NCBI RefSeq assembly: GCF_030247195.1
Contig: NC_080670.1
Coordinates: 155,074,580-155,138,579 of the forward strand
Source of the DNA: Topomyia yanbarensis
Lineage: Eukaryota > Arthropoda > Insecta > Diptera > Culicidae
Length of the DNA: 64,000 bases
Reading direction: 5' to 3'
Shown here: positions 1-13,045 of the stretch, one piece after another
Layout: every line of letters starts with the position of its first letter
How positions within the stretch are numbered: the stretch's first letter is position 1
Translations under genes and position numbers: made by a program
The notes under the pieces: model-generated
What the model was told of the DNA's origin: nothing
Database searches by the model: none
Seen by the model: the letters and a program-made list of their open reading frames with translations, nothing else

Positions 1-1150
1 CAAATGTGCACGACCAGAACACTAAAAAGTTTTATAGGTAAAATTTAAAAAAGAAAAAAGAGACAAACGTTATAGAAAAAAAAACAAGAAAAAAATTATT
101 CCAAAAAATGTCAGTTAAAAAGATTCGTTGAAAAATGAAACAAGCAAAAAGTGCAAATGACAGAAGTGAAAACTAAAAAGTCAGTATAGAAATTCAAACA
201 TAAAAAAGAGAAAAGTGAAAAAGAGTGCTCTTTTTTAAAAAAATTTCAATTTGATTACTATTTTTAAAGATTACTATTTTTCAAAGATTAAAATAAATTC
301 AATTGATCTCCAGTTCAGAATATTCTAAATTCAAAACAAAATATTGACACCATCAAGCTAATGCAACTAACAGACTCCAATTAATAGACTGCATAGATAT
401 GCAATAACATCAAAATATACATAGGTTTAAAAGAAAAATAGGTCGAAACTTAAAAGTGATAGATAGAAAAAGTCGAAAAGGTAAAACTCAAAAAAAAAAA
501 GTAATAAATACAAAGAAAGTGAAAAAATAAAAAAACAAAATTTATGAAATAAAAAAATACAAAAAAAGCAAAATAAATCAAAGGTTAATTAATTCAATTT
601 CAATATTACAGCTAACGCAACGAACTTGGTCAAATAAACAGACTGAACAGAAAAGCAAAAACATCAAAATGTACATAGGTTGAAAAGCAAAAAGAGGTTA
701 AAAGCTCATAAGGAAGATCAAAAAAGTAAAACTCAAAAGTGAAAATAAATAAAAAGAGAGAAAGTGAAAAAAATTAAAATACAAAATTTATAAAATAAAA
801 AGCAAACCTAAATAAACGGACAACACATTGCAAAAGTGAAAAACAGAAAAGCAGATTTAGTTGCCAAGTAAAAAAGTGAAAACAATGAAACAGAAAAGTT
901 AATCAAAAAAATCCAATTTGTAACAAAATACAAACGTTTAAAAGTGCAATTGTTGAAAAGTGTAGACGTGAAAAAGTCGAAAAATTAAGGTAAAATGTGA
1001 TTATATAAGCAGGTGAAAAGTATGCAAACTGGATATATAAAAGATATACAGAAATGAAAGAAACAATTACCGAAGAGTAACAAATGAAATTAGAAAAGGA
1101 AAAGTTAAATAGAAACATTTGGAATCTAAAATTTAAAAGAATAATGTTGA
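1..1150. repeat. Purine-rich, A-rich tandemly duplicated sequence
   Basis: The + strand is almost entirely A/G-rich, with endless variants of AAAAGTGAAAA and AAAGTCGAAAA. Two long units can be aligned: the phrase CATCAAAATRTACATAGGT occurs near 408 and again near 662, a period of about 254 bases, with similar sequence on both sides (CTAAYGCAACKAAC upstream, GTAAAACTCAAAA downstream). No coding frame is credible. The run ends at a short frame, described in the next entry. Confidence 0.6.
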
Positions 1151-1159
1151 AATTGACAC

Positions 1160-1276
1160 ATGACCAACGTGACACAGCCACCTCAACAACCCCAATTTGC
1201 TCAACCTAAACGCTTTTCGAGCTGGGAAACTAATTCAAAGATTTTTTTTTGTTGCTGTTCATAACTCCACTCCGAA
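1160..1276 (+). other. Short proline/glutamine-rich reading frame, possible gag-like start
   Basis: An ATG at 1160 opens a frame of 38 codons whose first 25 or so are rich in P and Q (TQPPQQPQFAQPKRFSSWE) before it decays into F and C and stops. It sits directly after the A-rich block, an arrangement like the leader plus gag start of some insect LTR retrotransposons. I see no LTR, primer-binding site or continuation, so this is a weak suggestion. Chance composition is a real alternative. Confidence 0.15.
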
Positions 1277-4200
1277 TTCTTGATGGCAAGTTGTCGTGCG
1301 TAGAAGCAAACGCGTTCAGTGCTACAGCGAAGGATGTATAATTATGCAAAGAACTTTCAGTCCATCAATCAAGTGCAGTGCAAGTGCATTTGCAGCTTCA
1401 ATACGCGAAAAATAACGGTTCCCGCGGAGAGTGAAATTGGCCACACAATTTTCCCTTTTCTTCCGTCTCAGGGACGTTCGCCACAGAGAATACATTTTTT
1501 TTGGCAGCGAGTGACTGGTTGGGAATGGGAACTTCATAAATAAGGGGTTTGTCAAACTTTTGATTTTATTCAGCTTTAATGAGGGGGCATTCGGTTCCGG
1601 TCCTCTACAATGAAGCCGCTCGATGCGACATGCGTACGACCGTAGCTCCGAACAAGTTATTATTAGGTTGGCGAATACCCGGGTACAGCTGAAAACCTGG
1701 AGGCAATTAGTAGATTGTCTCTGCTACGGTTGACCATTCGCCACATATGGTAATTAATTAGTTGCAGCCGAAACTCGTGCGATCCTTGGAAAGGAGCGGA
1801 GGCCGGTGATCAAAACGATGCTCGGAAGTTGAAGCTATCTGGGAGTCCTGTCCTGTTGCTCGATTTGCATTGTGACATTCCTTGACGATGTTATAATTTA
1901 TTGGGTCCACTGCGAATCGACTCTCACTGGCTTCGCTGGAAGCGCTTCGGGCTGCTCGGTACCCCAGTAATGAGCAAATATCGCTGCTGTAGGATGGAAC
2001 GTTTGCTGTCAGGTAACTCGGTGTGCTCGGTGGACCAATTATCTTTCGTCTTTCACGTAAACGTTTTTATCGGGCTAAAGCCTGCCAAGCGAAAGCACAT
2101 CAATTCTCCAGTGCGGATCAATTCTGCGCTTATCAGTAGTTTGCTAAAAAATTACTGATCACTCCTCGGCTACAAAGTAATATTTATTGCGTTTATTTTT
2201 TATGCAGTCCCGAAAGGTGGCACGGAAGTAAGGTTATGCGGAAAAGCGCGCAATTTTTTTTCCTGTATGCTTCTGTGGTGGCAGCTGCAACTTTCTTCCT
2301 GAACCGGTACGCACATGTGAGCTAGGGTGCGGAGGCAAAATTTTGACATATTTCAGAGCAATTTGGGGCGTGACGTAAGCATCCACGGAACATCTGCTAG
2401 GTTATGTACACACAGATCGTTGTTTCGGAGAGCGGGAGATGGTTTGCTTCTGCTTAGAAAAGAAAATGAAAATTGATCCAACGTCGATGATAATGACCAG
2501 GTGGTTTAATCGAAATGGATTTTAAAATCAACAAATAAAACTCCTCGATCTGGTAGGTTATCGAAATACTGAAGTTCCGCATTATTTTTAATTTTTAATT
2601 GTTTAATTATTTATTTTTAATTTGTTGGAACTAATTCCAGTGGGAATATTACGAGGTTTGTAGACTCTAATGTAATAAGACTTAATTTTAACCTTTTTCC
2701 ATGTGTTTTTCCCGAAATGAGAATCAAGGCAAAGGAACAATTTTAGACTATTCCTTATTCTGACGCTCCTTGGGTTCCCACAATCATTTCCACGAAATTT
2801 ATCGGCATCTTCTTTTCTACATCACCCGCTGACCATTGGAACAAGTGCATCACTCGACAGGTCTATGTCGGAGACCATTTTTCCTGGCAAGAAGGCAAGA
2901 GGAATTTCGATTGAGTCAGGTTAGGTAATAAATAAAAGCACAAATTTCCTTTACACAGGTTTGAATGTTCGCGTCCTTTTACCGGGATATTCGTAACCTT
3001 CGAAGCGTGTTCCGTTCGCAGCTTGTCCGTGATAGACTTGTATCGCAATGTATCGATATGGCGCTAAAGTTCGAACTTCTTGATTTAGTTTGGTAAACGC
3101 CTCCGCAAAAAAACAATAATGTTATTTGAAGATGAGTTTTTTATTTTTGCCCGAGAAGTCGTAAATTTCTGACCTCTTTGGAATCTTTAGCAGTCTTGTA
3201 TTCTGGGCTCGCATCACAGCTTGAAGCTTGTTATTTGGCATGTTTATTTCGTGGGCAGGGACGATAAGGAAGACAACTATCAGCGGCAATATCAACAAAA
3301 GAGCCTGCCCCTCTCGATGTGACCATTCGGCTCACCGACACAGGAGATCCAACCCCCTCGCGGTTCAAGTCGGTCAGCCTATTAGGGTCAGACGTACCGG
3401 ACGAGTAATGTGCGTCGCTCAGCTTTGTTCTCGTTTTGAAAAGTCGAAGTTGATGATTTTATGGCCGGATAATTGAATGTTCCTAGAAGCGGACGAAATT
3501 TCGGCTCGTAAATTTAGAGTTCTAGAACTTACAATCTAACAAGGTTTTTTTTATTTTGTGAAGTTCGAACAAATTCAAGCGCCAGGTTCAGCTGCTACGA
3601 GTCCTTACAGCCTGCGCCCCAGTTATTCGAAATAAATCATTCGGGCACGGTCGTAGTCGGTGCGAACACTACAATCATCCCTCATTAACCCCTTCATTTT
3701 TTCACCGGACGAGTGTTAAAAAAATACTTCACTAAATCCGACACGGTCTATTATGAGATCATTAATTATCGCCTTAACAGCTCGGTCGGAGAGGCGCTGC
3801 TTGCTGCTCCAACTGAAGGCGAAAGTGATGTCAATAAACACCCCAGTAATCGGGGGATCAGCTGTCCAAGTCGTTGGTCATCCCTCCTGTTACCGCTGCG
3901 GTGGAGACGGTTACGAATCGTGGAGGTGGTGTGGATCGAGAGGGGAGCACAGATTTACGACCCTCTTCCATTGCATTGGAGGAAGCCTTTCAATGCCGAG
4001 TAAATTGATATAAACGGATTAAAATTAATATTTCACGGCTCAAGAGAAATACAAAGTCAGTCCACAGCGAAGAAGAAGGCGGAGCCGGGGGAAGTCAGCG
4101 CTTGGCGCATGTTTTGACACTGTGTCGATCGGTTCTTGTTTAAGAGATGCGGATGCCGCGTTAAAGATTGTAATCCGATTGGGTAAAGTGTCAGTTAATA

Positions 4201-4555
4201 AATGGTTATGTTTGTGAAATATGGAAATGTGGAACCGTTTAATCATACACGGGAAAAATCCTTTGGCAATTTCGAGATATTTAACATGACATCATAACAA
4301 AGCGTAGTTACGTAGATCGTGTTCACGATGTCATCAGTTAAAATTAATGAAATATGATTAAAACTCTTCTAGCAGGCAAATTTCTATTTCTTTAGTTTCA
4401 ATAATTTCTATTCCTGCATATGTTGTGAGATATTAGTGTTATTTTCATTTCATTAGATATAGAGGGATGGGTGGTAAAATGAACTCGTTAAGCATGTTTC
4501 AGTCATTTTTCAGTCATTTTTCTTTAACTTAGTGATTAAGATACTATGAGCGCTT
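1277..4555. other. No gene or repeat recognised
   Basis: The stretch has mixed composition, with GC-richer patches around 1.3-2.3 kb and 3.2-4.0 kb. Its open frames are short (under 100 codons), overlap on both strands and resemble no family I know. I see no RNA gene and no terminal-repeat pair. Confidence 0.5.
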
Positions 4556-4559
4556 AGGA

Positions 4560-4713
4560 GGCGGGCTTAGCGTACTTGGTAAATGGATATCCTTGTACGC
4601 AGCTCCTCTGGATTCGAGTCCCAATCCAGCACATGATTTTCTAAAGAAATTTTTCTAACATAAAAAAGCGAAAGACCGACGAGTTAAAACCTCTATAATC
4701 GAAACAAAAAACA
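4560..4713 (+). repeat. tRNA-derived SINE, family A (copy 1)
   Basis: A tRNA-like head carries a box A-like TTAGCGTACTTGGT near 4567 and a box B GATTCGAGTCC near 4611. A body follows that includes CTAAAGAAATTTTTCTAAC, GCGAAAGACCGA and GTTAAAACCTCTATAATCG, then an A-rich tail. The same head and body recur at 13046-13209 (+) and 56475-56608 (-). Box A and box B are the internal RNA polymerase III promoter of tRNA-derived SINEs. This copy is older than the one at 13 kb: it differs at many positions and has no clear target duplication. Confidence 0.8.
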
Positions 4714-5474
4714 ACGTTCCGCATCTATTTATTTATTTCGTTATTTAATGTATACCTTACATTAACATACACTTAAAGTGAAAATGACACAACTCTTCTG
4801 CGTCGTTAGAATCTGTTCAAACAATACCTTGTATATAAATGAAATCAATCAATTTCAACTGAACTGATGACTTTTTTAGAAACCGTAAATATTTTTGTCC
4901 ATTAATTCATTTAAAAAATCAGACATTTTTATTGTCAACTGTTTAATTTCGACTATTTTCCTGAAAAGTACGATAAAATTATATTTTATCTAGGCGATTT
5001 TGTTTTCTTGCGAGGCGTCACATTTTCAGACTATGAAATTGCCTGCAGATATACAAATAACACAACATCTCGAGCGTTATTTGTCTTCTGGATACACATA
5101 ATAGGCTGATCAGCTACCCCAAACACAACGAATGAAAATTTACTACAAATTTATTTTATTTTTATAGTAAAACGAAATAAAATACCCAACACTTTGGACG
5201 TTTTTAATCTATCAGTTCTTGTTTTAAAAAATGCAAACAATTACATCCATTTGAATTGAAGAATTTTATTCAAAACATTATTGAAAAAGTGATCAATGTT
5301 CCTCCGTTTTACGGTTGTCCCCTGTGCATAGCAATCTTTATTATTGTTTGAATCTGACTGCGGTAGGCCTCCAATAAACAGTCAATCAATTTATCTGTCG
5401 ACAAGTGCAGACACATTCCTAATTCGACTCAATCTGCAGGAGATAAATACTATCCCTAAAACCGTATGTATGTA

Positions 5475-6404
5475 GGGGAGAGAGGGTAACAGTGGATCAG
5501 CAGGAACTATGAAACATTCGCAATAAAATCATAATGCATGATCAGAATCGTCTCATTCTCTCATATTTCACGATTTCTAATTCTTTACACGTGTTGCTAT
5601 ATTTTGGAAGAGATCTGATAACTGTATCTCTTTTAATGGATATTTGTTTGTTTTGTGATAGCCAGCGTAAATTTGCAATGAAAAACATTATTCCATCTTT
5701 ATGAGTTACCATTCATTGAATAAATGTTTAGTCTATTGCTATTTATAGCAAATTTTATGCTCAATATATGCTGCGAACAAAGTTTTTTGGTAACTTCTCA
5801 TGGTTCTGTGTAATTTCACAATTTTCATGAAAAGACCCATTGGGTAACTGTGGAACGAAGGCGTATGGGGAACAGTGATTATTTTTTGTTTTTGTGGTCG
5901 GTCTCAAAATGTGAATGGGTTCCGATTTTCAACAGTAAATACTACTCATATAGTGCAAAATTAGTAAATTTGGGCAAGTTTTGTAGAAATTGTCTCTTAT
6001 TGCAGGATTGCAGCTGATATGCATATATGGTGGTTCAATGTTACGCGATGTTATAGTGGATTCTTTCGAAAGCAAACGATTTTCGCCCCAATATAACTTA
6101 AATTCAAAGCGTTAGGATCATTCTTCGTCAAAACAAAAGAATAAAATTTATAAGTAGAATATTTCACTATAGACGACATCGTGTTTCATAGTTCCTACCC
6201 ATGGGGCACACTGATACATTTTACCACCGACTGTTTATTATCCAAAAAATGTTATTTCCCGTGAATTTTACGAGCTGGAAAAAATATATGTATTAGTTAA
6301 CAACAGAGTGGCACTATGTATCACTTTTGGTTACACAAATAACAAGTATTATCATCAAAATTAAATTGTAGAAAAATTGTGTTTCATTGTTACCCTCTCT
6401 CCCC
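5475..6404. mobile_element. TA-flanked nonautonomous TIR element (Tc1/mariner-like), 930 bp
   Basis: The 17-base terminal inverted repeat GGGGAGAGAGGGTAACA is perfect at both ends (reverse complement at the right end) and each end abuts a TA dinucleotide. This is the signature of Tc1/mariner-type insertion. The interior holds further short relatives of the terminal motif (GGGTAACTGTGGAACG near 5840 and GGGGAACAGTGATT near 5868), which may be subterminal transposase-binding sites. No transposase frame is seen, so it is nonautonomous. Confidence 0.75.
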
Positions 6405-9400
6405 TACATTCCTGCATTCCGTTCACAGCGGCAACCGCTGAAGGATTGAATGCGCAATGTTCATCTCAACATTTTGAGTGAGTTGTAACCCGGACGAAGC
6501 AGTGTGGATTGTTTCTTTGTCGGGAAGTTAATGACACAGCAAATAAACTACCAATCTCGTGGGAGGTATTTTTGATGGAATCCTATCCTAGAAATTGTTC
6601 TACATTGATTCGAAGGTACATAAGCGCCACGCAGGCATCTATGAAATATTCGATTTTAATAGTGAAACTTTGTGTATTCTTTCACGCATACCTTGTCACG
6701 ATCACTTTCTCTACCGAATCATTGGAAGTCGATTCCTTCTGTTTCCACAAGACCTACCTAATTCAATTAACAACAAATAGCAGCAATCCCATAATCGTTA
6801 AAGCATCAAATTAACATGTAATAAATTTCCCAGTCGGCGGTCAATGGCGAGGAATCGCTCTGTTTACCACAAACATCATCCGGGACCGTCTGTGAAACCA
6901 TTCATGTCGAGTTCGAGTTATGTGGTCTTTCGACACACCGTTGGACAGTTGGACCCTCGCTAATGAAAGATCAACCTGCAGCGGAAATCGTGAACGAACT
7001 ACCCCGTGCATATCTCGGGCCCGTGGTTACGTGCGATGCGTCCTACGTAAATTTTAATTAAAAGACCTGATCCATCCACGGTGTGTAGCGTTTCGTCGTT
7101 GAAATGAATAAAAGCTGGACATGACTGCCCCTAACCACCGATGGTAGCGTGAGCAGCTTAAATCAACGACGAATGCTTCCGAAGCAGCAGAAGCATTTTT
7201 GCGCAAGTCACGTTTAGCTGGCGGGTGCGAGTTGTCAGAATGCCACGCGACGTCGGGCGAATTTCGTTCCATTCGTTCCTCTCATCGCGACCGTATATGA
7301 TCTTTACCGCTTCTTGGCGCGCTGCCGGCAGGAGGCATGTGCAGCATTGAATCTCACTTTTATAAGCGTTTTCAACCTACGGGCGTTGGGCACACACACA
7401 GACAGCAAGACTCGTTTTCAGTATTTCACCAAAAATCAAGAATCTGTTAATGAATATGATCGTCTCACGATTTCGATATTAAGACGCTGGAAGCGTTTAT
7501 TATTTTTTGATGCATTCGAAAAATGTTATCCAATTTTTGAGATCCCAGTCTGATGATGGAGGAGGGATGGTTGAAATTGTCGTGCCGTGGTTGGCTGTGG
7601 ACTTAACTTTATTACCCATTAGCAATATCTTTCAGGTGCTGCACAGTTATGGATCGGAGAGTTTTTTGCAAAAAATGATGATGAATTTTTCGTCCACACA
7701 GTGAAAATCCCCAAAACTACAATTATTTCTCGGTTGTGTCAAAAACTTTTCAACCATTTGTCTTCTTCCTTAAATTTTAGTGTCCTGTCATTGATAAGAT
7801 AGTCAACTACAGGTAGCTACTGCAAAGAAGATAACTACACACTTAAAATCCATTATCTACAAGTAGGTAATTCAAATATGCTGACCGTGTTTAGTTATCG
7901 GAAAACGATAAAGAGGGAATGATTTTTTTTGTTAAGGGAAACTATACCACTGCGACCACTATTCAGGTTATCTTTTGTGAGGGAATGAGTATTTGACTCA
8001 AAAATTAGCGAGATGAACTTCAGTCAGCTTTAGGAAATAATAATTGGGTAAAAATGGATTCTTTCTCTTTCGTTTTTCGTAGGAGAAAGAAGAATCCGCA
8101 GATTTAAAATTACCTACAGAACTTAATATGAATTACCAAATATCAATAGAACAACCATTTTCCATTATTTTTCGAGAAACGGAAATAGTTCCATTAAAAT
8201 AATTTTCTTAAAACATGGTGTAAGCTGCAATTTTCAGGTGTTAGTTCAATAGTTATAGTTAAAAGTGTAAAACTTTAAAAACAAAATGTTGTATACGAAA
8301 TCTTATTACGCCATTTAATTCAGTAGGGTAGACGCTCCCTTATTCATTTTATTAGTAGCACGTTTGCGGAAAAGTATAATTATTCTGCTATATATTAAAC
8401 ATCTAATGACGTGTTAAGCAACCATAGGTTGCTACATATAGACGCTCAAGCAACAAAGCTTAAAAACTAAAATGATCATTAAGCGAACTGTAAAGCTAGT
8501 TGGAGAATACATTCTCGAAGAAGCATTAAAGATCACACCAGTAGTAGTCAAATTTATGCAATTAATGTGATGGTTTGTCCGGAATTTTCCTCCAAAGTAT
8601 TTTATCACTTTATTGGTCTTTGAATAAAGCAAGACCGTTTTTTCATCGAATACCATAATAAAAAAGCCATTAATACAACACATGAGCCGTAGAAGACAGA
8701 GTTTTCGACTGATGTAGGATAAGGGATTTCAAGCCAACTGCCAAAATTCACTTGGGAGAAATTTCCGACAAACCGTTACTCACCAACCCGAATAGAAATA
8801 TACAAAACTATTATTTTTGCTGGAATCGTACAGCAATTTGACGAAACACTATGATGGTGCAATACAAAAGCAATAAGCTTTAATATTTTAACTACAAATT
8901 TCACTGTAAAATCGACGGAGGGTAAAACATCGATTTCGATCTTGGAAACAGTGGCATTCAAGGGAAATCCACTGCATCACCGCGCGGCGGTAAAATTTAT
9001 TTATATCCAAAGCATTATTGTATATTTTCTGGGAGAACTCAACGTTTCCAAATGAGGAAACAGTCAAAACCATAACGTTCTACAATCGTTTATATAGTAA
9101 ATATAAAACCGATTTCTCTGGAATTTTCCCCTAAAAGGAGTTTGAAGGAGACAATTAGGCATTGTCGATAGTTTATCATTAACTCATTATTACTCAGGTG
9201 TACTTCAATGTAAGCCACATTAAATGATGTCCATCATAACATGTAGATTTTGTGAATTTACTCGATAGCTGGATTTTAGTGGCTACTTCTGCAGAATCTG
9301 AAAGTAGGCGTTTGAATACAAGGGATATGCGAATGATGTATGCGATTTCGCACTGTGTGGAGTATTAAATCATTCCAGTTAGCACATGTCTGTCGCAAAA

Positions 9401-10069
9401 ACAATACTTTCAAAATGTTAACAACGGGGAAAACTGAGTTGGATATGCCACATTCCTTGTCTGAAACATCTCTACGAAGTTGCGTTTTCGGAATTTTGAA
9501 ATTCTGCTTGGTTACTGAGATATAGCAAGAACCGTAATGAGAGATTGTTTTTTTTTTGCTTCATATCACTGCATCTTGGAATCGGCTCAAGTTATGCTGA
9601 AGTTTTAGATGTTTTTATATGTGAAAAAGTCTGAAGAACAAAATGGTACTATAAATTTTAAAAGAAAAATATTTGTTTGAGACAAAAATGCAGTTTTACT
9701 TCTAAACTGGAAATATTGCATATTTGACAACACTGTAATAAAAAATAACAATTTAGCAAGCTATCAATAAAAGTTAATAATTGATGCTTTTTTGTATAGA
9801 AAATATTCCATGCACAATTATGTCATGTGAGTGCGACTTTTGTTTACATTTTTAGCTAAAACTCTCAACATAGTCAACCAATCTAAATTGTTTCTACATT
9901 TTTTAAGTTTCAATATATTCAACCTTTAAAAATCGTATTTCTCGAAATGTGCTAAATGGCGCTTGTCATAAGATAGCACAACAGGGACGAGTTGACAACA
10001 CTATTGACTACGAAGTGACAGAAATTACTTCACCGAATGAATACTTTAAGCAAGCTTGTCCATCATTAT
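6405..10069. other. No gene recognised
   Basis: AT-rich DNA with scattered short frames on both strands, none longer than about 101 codons and none with family resemblance. Around 6.85-7.3 kb GC rises and the sequence looks less repetitive, which could reflect conserved noncoding DNA, but that is only an impression. Confidence 0.5.
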
Positions 10070-10325
10070 AGTCTTCTTCTTTTTCTTCATGTTCTAATTA
10101 TTTTCTGTCGGCCTATTTCGAGAGAGAAGACAGGTGGCTCCACGATCTGGACTAGATATCGATCCATCAACTCCGGGCGAACGGCTTGCTTTACTTCCCT
10201 TACGATGGATGGCGTGACCACAGGTTTTTCTCACCTCAGAAAAATTTCAGCGACCTCTACTGGGACTGAACTCAGACCAACTGGAATGAGTGATGGTCAC
10301 GCTTACCACTCAACCACCGACGCCA
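10070..10325 (-). repeat. tRNA-derived SINE, family B (minus-strand copy)
   Basis: Read on the minus strand, the element starts near 10325 with GGCGTCGGTGGTTGAGTGG and continues with the box A-like TGAGTGGTAAGCGTGAC and the box B-like GAGTTCAGTCCC. The body contains TTTTTCTGAGGTGA, CTGTGGTCACGCC and GGATCGATATCTAGTCCAGA, followed by a purine-rich AAGAAG tail near 10080. The same order of motifs occurs on the plus strand at 60771-61005, which defines the family. A 103-codon open frame across it on the plus strand is a by-product and not a gene. Confidence 0.8.
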
Positions 10326-10439
10326 TCTACAGCCTTAAAACACCATAATAAAGCATGAACTACGAACCTGTCATGCCCGTATGGATTATCAGAGTGTGTG
10401 TAAAGTGAATAACAACTGTCATACACGGAACATTGTTAG

Positions 10440-11050
10440 GTATGCATGGGTTAGAGAGATAGTTTGTGAGTTTAGAATGACACAGACGGGTACTCATTGT
10501 TACTACTTTTTCGTCACTCTCCTCAAGGAGCTTTTACTCTCAGGTGATACGATTATCTAATTATCTAAAGCTTACCTCACTTCTCACCTAGTTACTGCCA
10601 AAAACAAAACACCTTAGAACTCTAAACACCTTGACTCTCCTTACATACACTCTGTGAATTGTATAAACAAATAAATGAAACTGCTCTGGCTTGAATTCTA
10701 GAATAAAAACTGCGCCGTATCAGTACACCACATTCCGTTGAACTATCATTTTCATTTGCTAAAAAATTTAAGATTGCTATTGCCAATTTAAACTCTTTCG
10801 TGAATATCTCCATTGCGAAAAGCCACTGAAAAATTTTCGACAGGTTTGTTTGAATTTGAAGAAGGAACAAATCTCAATTCATGCCCTACTATGTTCAAAC
10901 CGCAGTTGTTCGTTCATGCAAACAGCCATGCTACTCAATCATTTCCCATTCATTTTCAATTTCATTGACCCTGTCAATATCTCTCTACTGAGGTACTGAC
11001 TAGTTTTTTAAACATAACTGCCCAGAATATATTTCACAATGTTCATGTCA
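10440..11050. repeat. Dispersed repeat shared with 50.1-50.77 kb
   Basis: Two blocks recur 40 kb away. Block 1 (about 10525-10640, including GCTTTTACTCTCAGGTGATA and CACCTTAGAACTCTAAACACC) matches 50505-50735 in inverted orientation. Block 2 (about 10855-11050, including CATGCCCTACT, TTTTCAATT and AATATCTCTCT) matches 50120-50320 in direct orientation. The two copies therefore differ by inversion of one block. I recognise no encoded protein. Confidence 0.6.
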
Positions 11051-11479
11051 TGTCAAGCCAATGGCGGCGCGAGATGATTTGCCGCCTCTTTTATAATGAA
11101 TTTTCAAGAGTCCAATTTTTTTATCATCTGTTCGATTTTTTGAAAATTTTGTATGAAAGTTCATGCGAGCAAGTTTCTAATTTAGAGAAAAAATTAATAA
11201 TACTGCCATTTATTAACCAATTGTTATGAAAAATAGCGCATAATACTTTTAACAAAAGAACATAACAAATGACCGCGCTATTAATTTTTTTAGACCCGAG
11301 AAATAGTTCTATGCTCTAAATCAGTATCTTAAGGGTCTATTAATCTAATCGAACGTGGGTTTGTATTGTATTTGACCAGACCTGCAACCCTTTCTGGATC
11401 ACTTGAAAAGTACATTCTTTTTTATTTTGCGACACTTTTTAATTATTTATTATACTAATAACAAGGTCGCCGAATGGTG

Positions 11480-12600
11480 AATACTTCCCAGTGTTCGCCA
11501 GCTTCCAACTCGTGCCTCAGCTTTATATGTAATTGCTTGTCAAACGTCCCTAGGTGAAAGGGTGGCCAAGTGCATCTGTCATAATATCAAATTTGCCTTA
11601 ACAAACTATCAATCGTCATCATTATCTTAGTGACCTTCATATCTGAATGTATTTTAGATTTCCAGGTTACCCGATCTTGGAACGCCAATTCCTTAGACGC
11701 CCACCGCATGCGCATCTTCCTCAATTGTGCACAGCCAGCGAGAGCGGGGTTTGCCTCGAAATTGACGACTTCTTCCAAGTTCTCTGCTCTGTTGTCATAA
11801 CTTTAATTGGTGTCTTTTTCGTCTTTCGGCACTACAACCCAGCTCACTGTAGTCTGCCGTGTTTTATCAGCCTTTCAATGTCAGCATAGTTGTATACTTG
11901 GTACTGTCTGCGCCATTCTCCATTTTCTACTGTGCTGCCGAGTTTTGAACGCAGAATTCTTCTCCAAACAAGCCGAGCACTCGATACCCTGCTTCCTTCA
12001 ATATCCATGGCTGTACAGAGCAACAAGGAGTATCAGCGATTTGAATAGAGCAAAGTTTTTCGCGCATCCTCAGGCTGTGGGACTCTAGCTGACTACGTAA
12101 ACCATATTCGCAGCAGCAACACGCCTTTTTCCTTCGCGGCTAACGTCGTTATCATATGTCACTAGTGTTCTATGATATATAAATTGGTTTACCATACCCC
12201 ATCGTTTTCCACCTCAAACCCAACACGACTGCTACGTTCTCTACCAGCTACCATGTACTTTGTATTGTCCGCAAGTTGTATTCCCTCAATATATACAGAA
12301 TTTGTCGCATATGGTGCGTCGTCGATCGTGCTTCTTGAAACCCGCGTTGATATTCATCAACAAAGGATTCAGCCAAAAGACGCAGTATACTCAAAAGAAC
12401 ACGAGAGACTTTTTGAAGATATGACATATGAGGCCATTCAACCAATCCGAAGGCATTCTTTCTACCACACAGATCATCCCAATCACGGAGTGGATTGCTT
12501 CTCACAGCCGGTTACTTTTTAGACTTTAGAGTTCACCCGGGACTCCGCCCTTCTCAACGGCCTTATCGTTTTTAAACTCTCGGATCCACTCATTTCTAAA
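11480..12600 (-). pseudogene. Decayed LINE reverse transcriptase (minus strand)
   Basis: Minus-strand frames give two fragments of a non-LTR retrotransposon ORF2 in the expected order. At 12505-12248 the string DEYQRGFQEARSTTHHMRQI corresponds to the conserved RT segment usually seen as QCGFRxGRSTTDQIF. At 12026-11844 a frame with VWRRILRSKLG, ENGEWRRQY and ADIERLIKHGRLQ corresponds to the C-terminal region of RTE-like LINEs. The frame at 11778-11587 (RMRWASKELAFQDRVTWKSK) corresponds to the extreme C-terminus. Frames are shifted and stops interrupt, and no YADD motif is visible. It cannot encode an active enzyme. The clade is inferred from the general pattern only. Confidence 0.75.
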
Positions 12601-13045
12601 AAAAACATTCGGTCAAATAACGTACGCTAGCGCACGAAACTAACCTTCGATAGAACACTTATTAGATCGGTTGTCTTATCGACTATGCTGGACCAACGCA
12701 GCCGTTACACGTAACAGGAAAAGAAGCACCTTTCCAATGGAATTAAAAGATTGAAAACACACTACCTATATACTTTTTGAGGTAGAGACATTTAAAGACA
12801 AACAAGTTGTTTACAAAAAAAAAGTTCAATAACTTTGTAACAGTTGATTTGATACACCCTGCGTATGGTAAAGCTGCCTGGTTTAATTCCAGTAAATTAG
12901 TCTGCATACATTTCTATAGTAATATATATGGAAATACGGAAATAACAAATAAAATTCCAATAAAAAAATTCACAGTAACTCTGCATACCTCAAAACTTGC
13001 GGTCGCGTAGCTTATCTTATAACCAGAGGGGGAACAACTTGACAG

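Noticed and set aside
10037..10348. 103-codon plus-strand open frame
   Set aside because: It lies almost wholly in a minus-strand SINE.
12172..12522. 116-codon plus-strand open frame
   Set aside because: It is the antisense shadow of the minus-strand LINE reverse-transcriptase relic.
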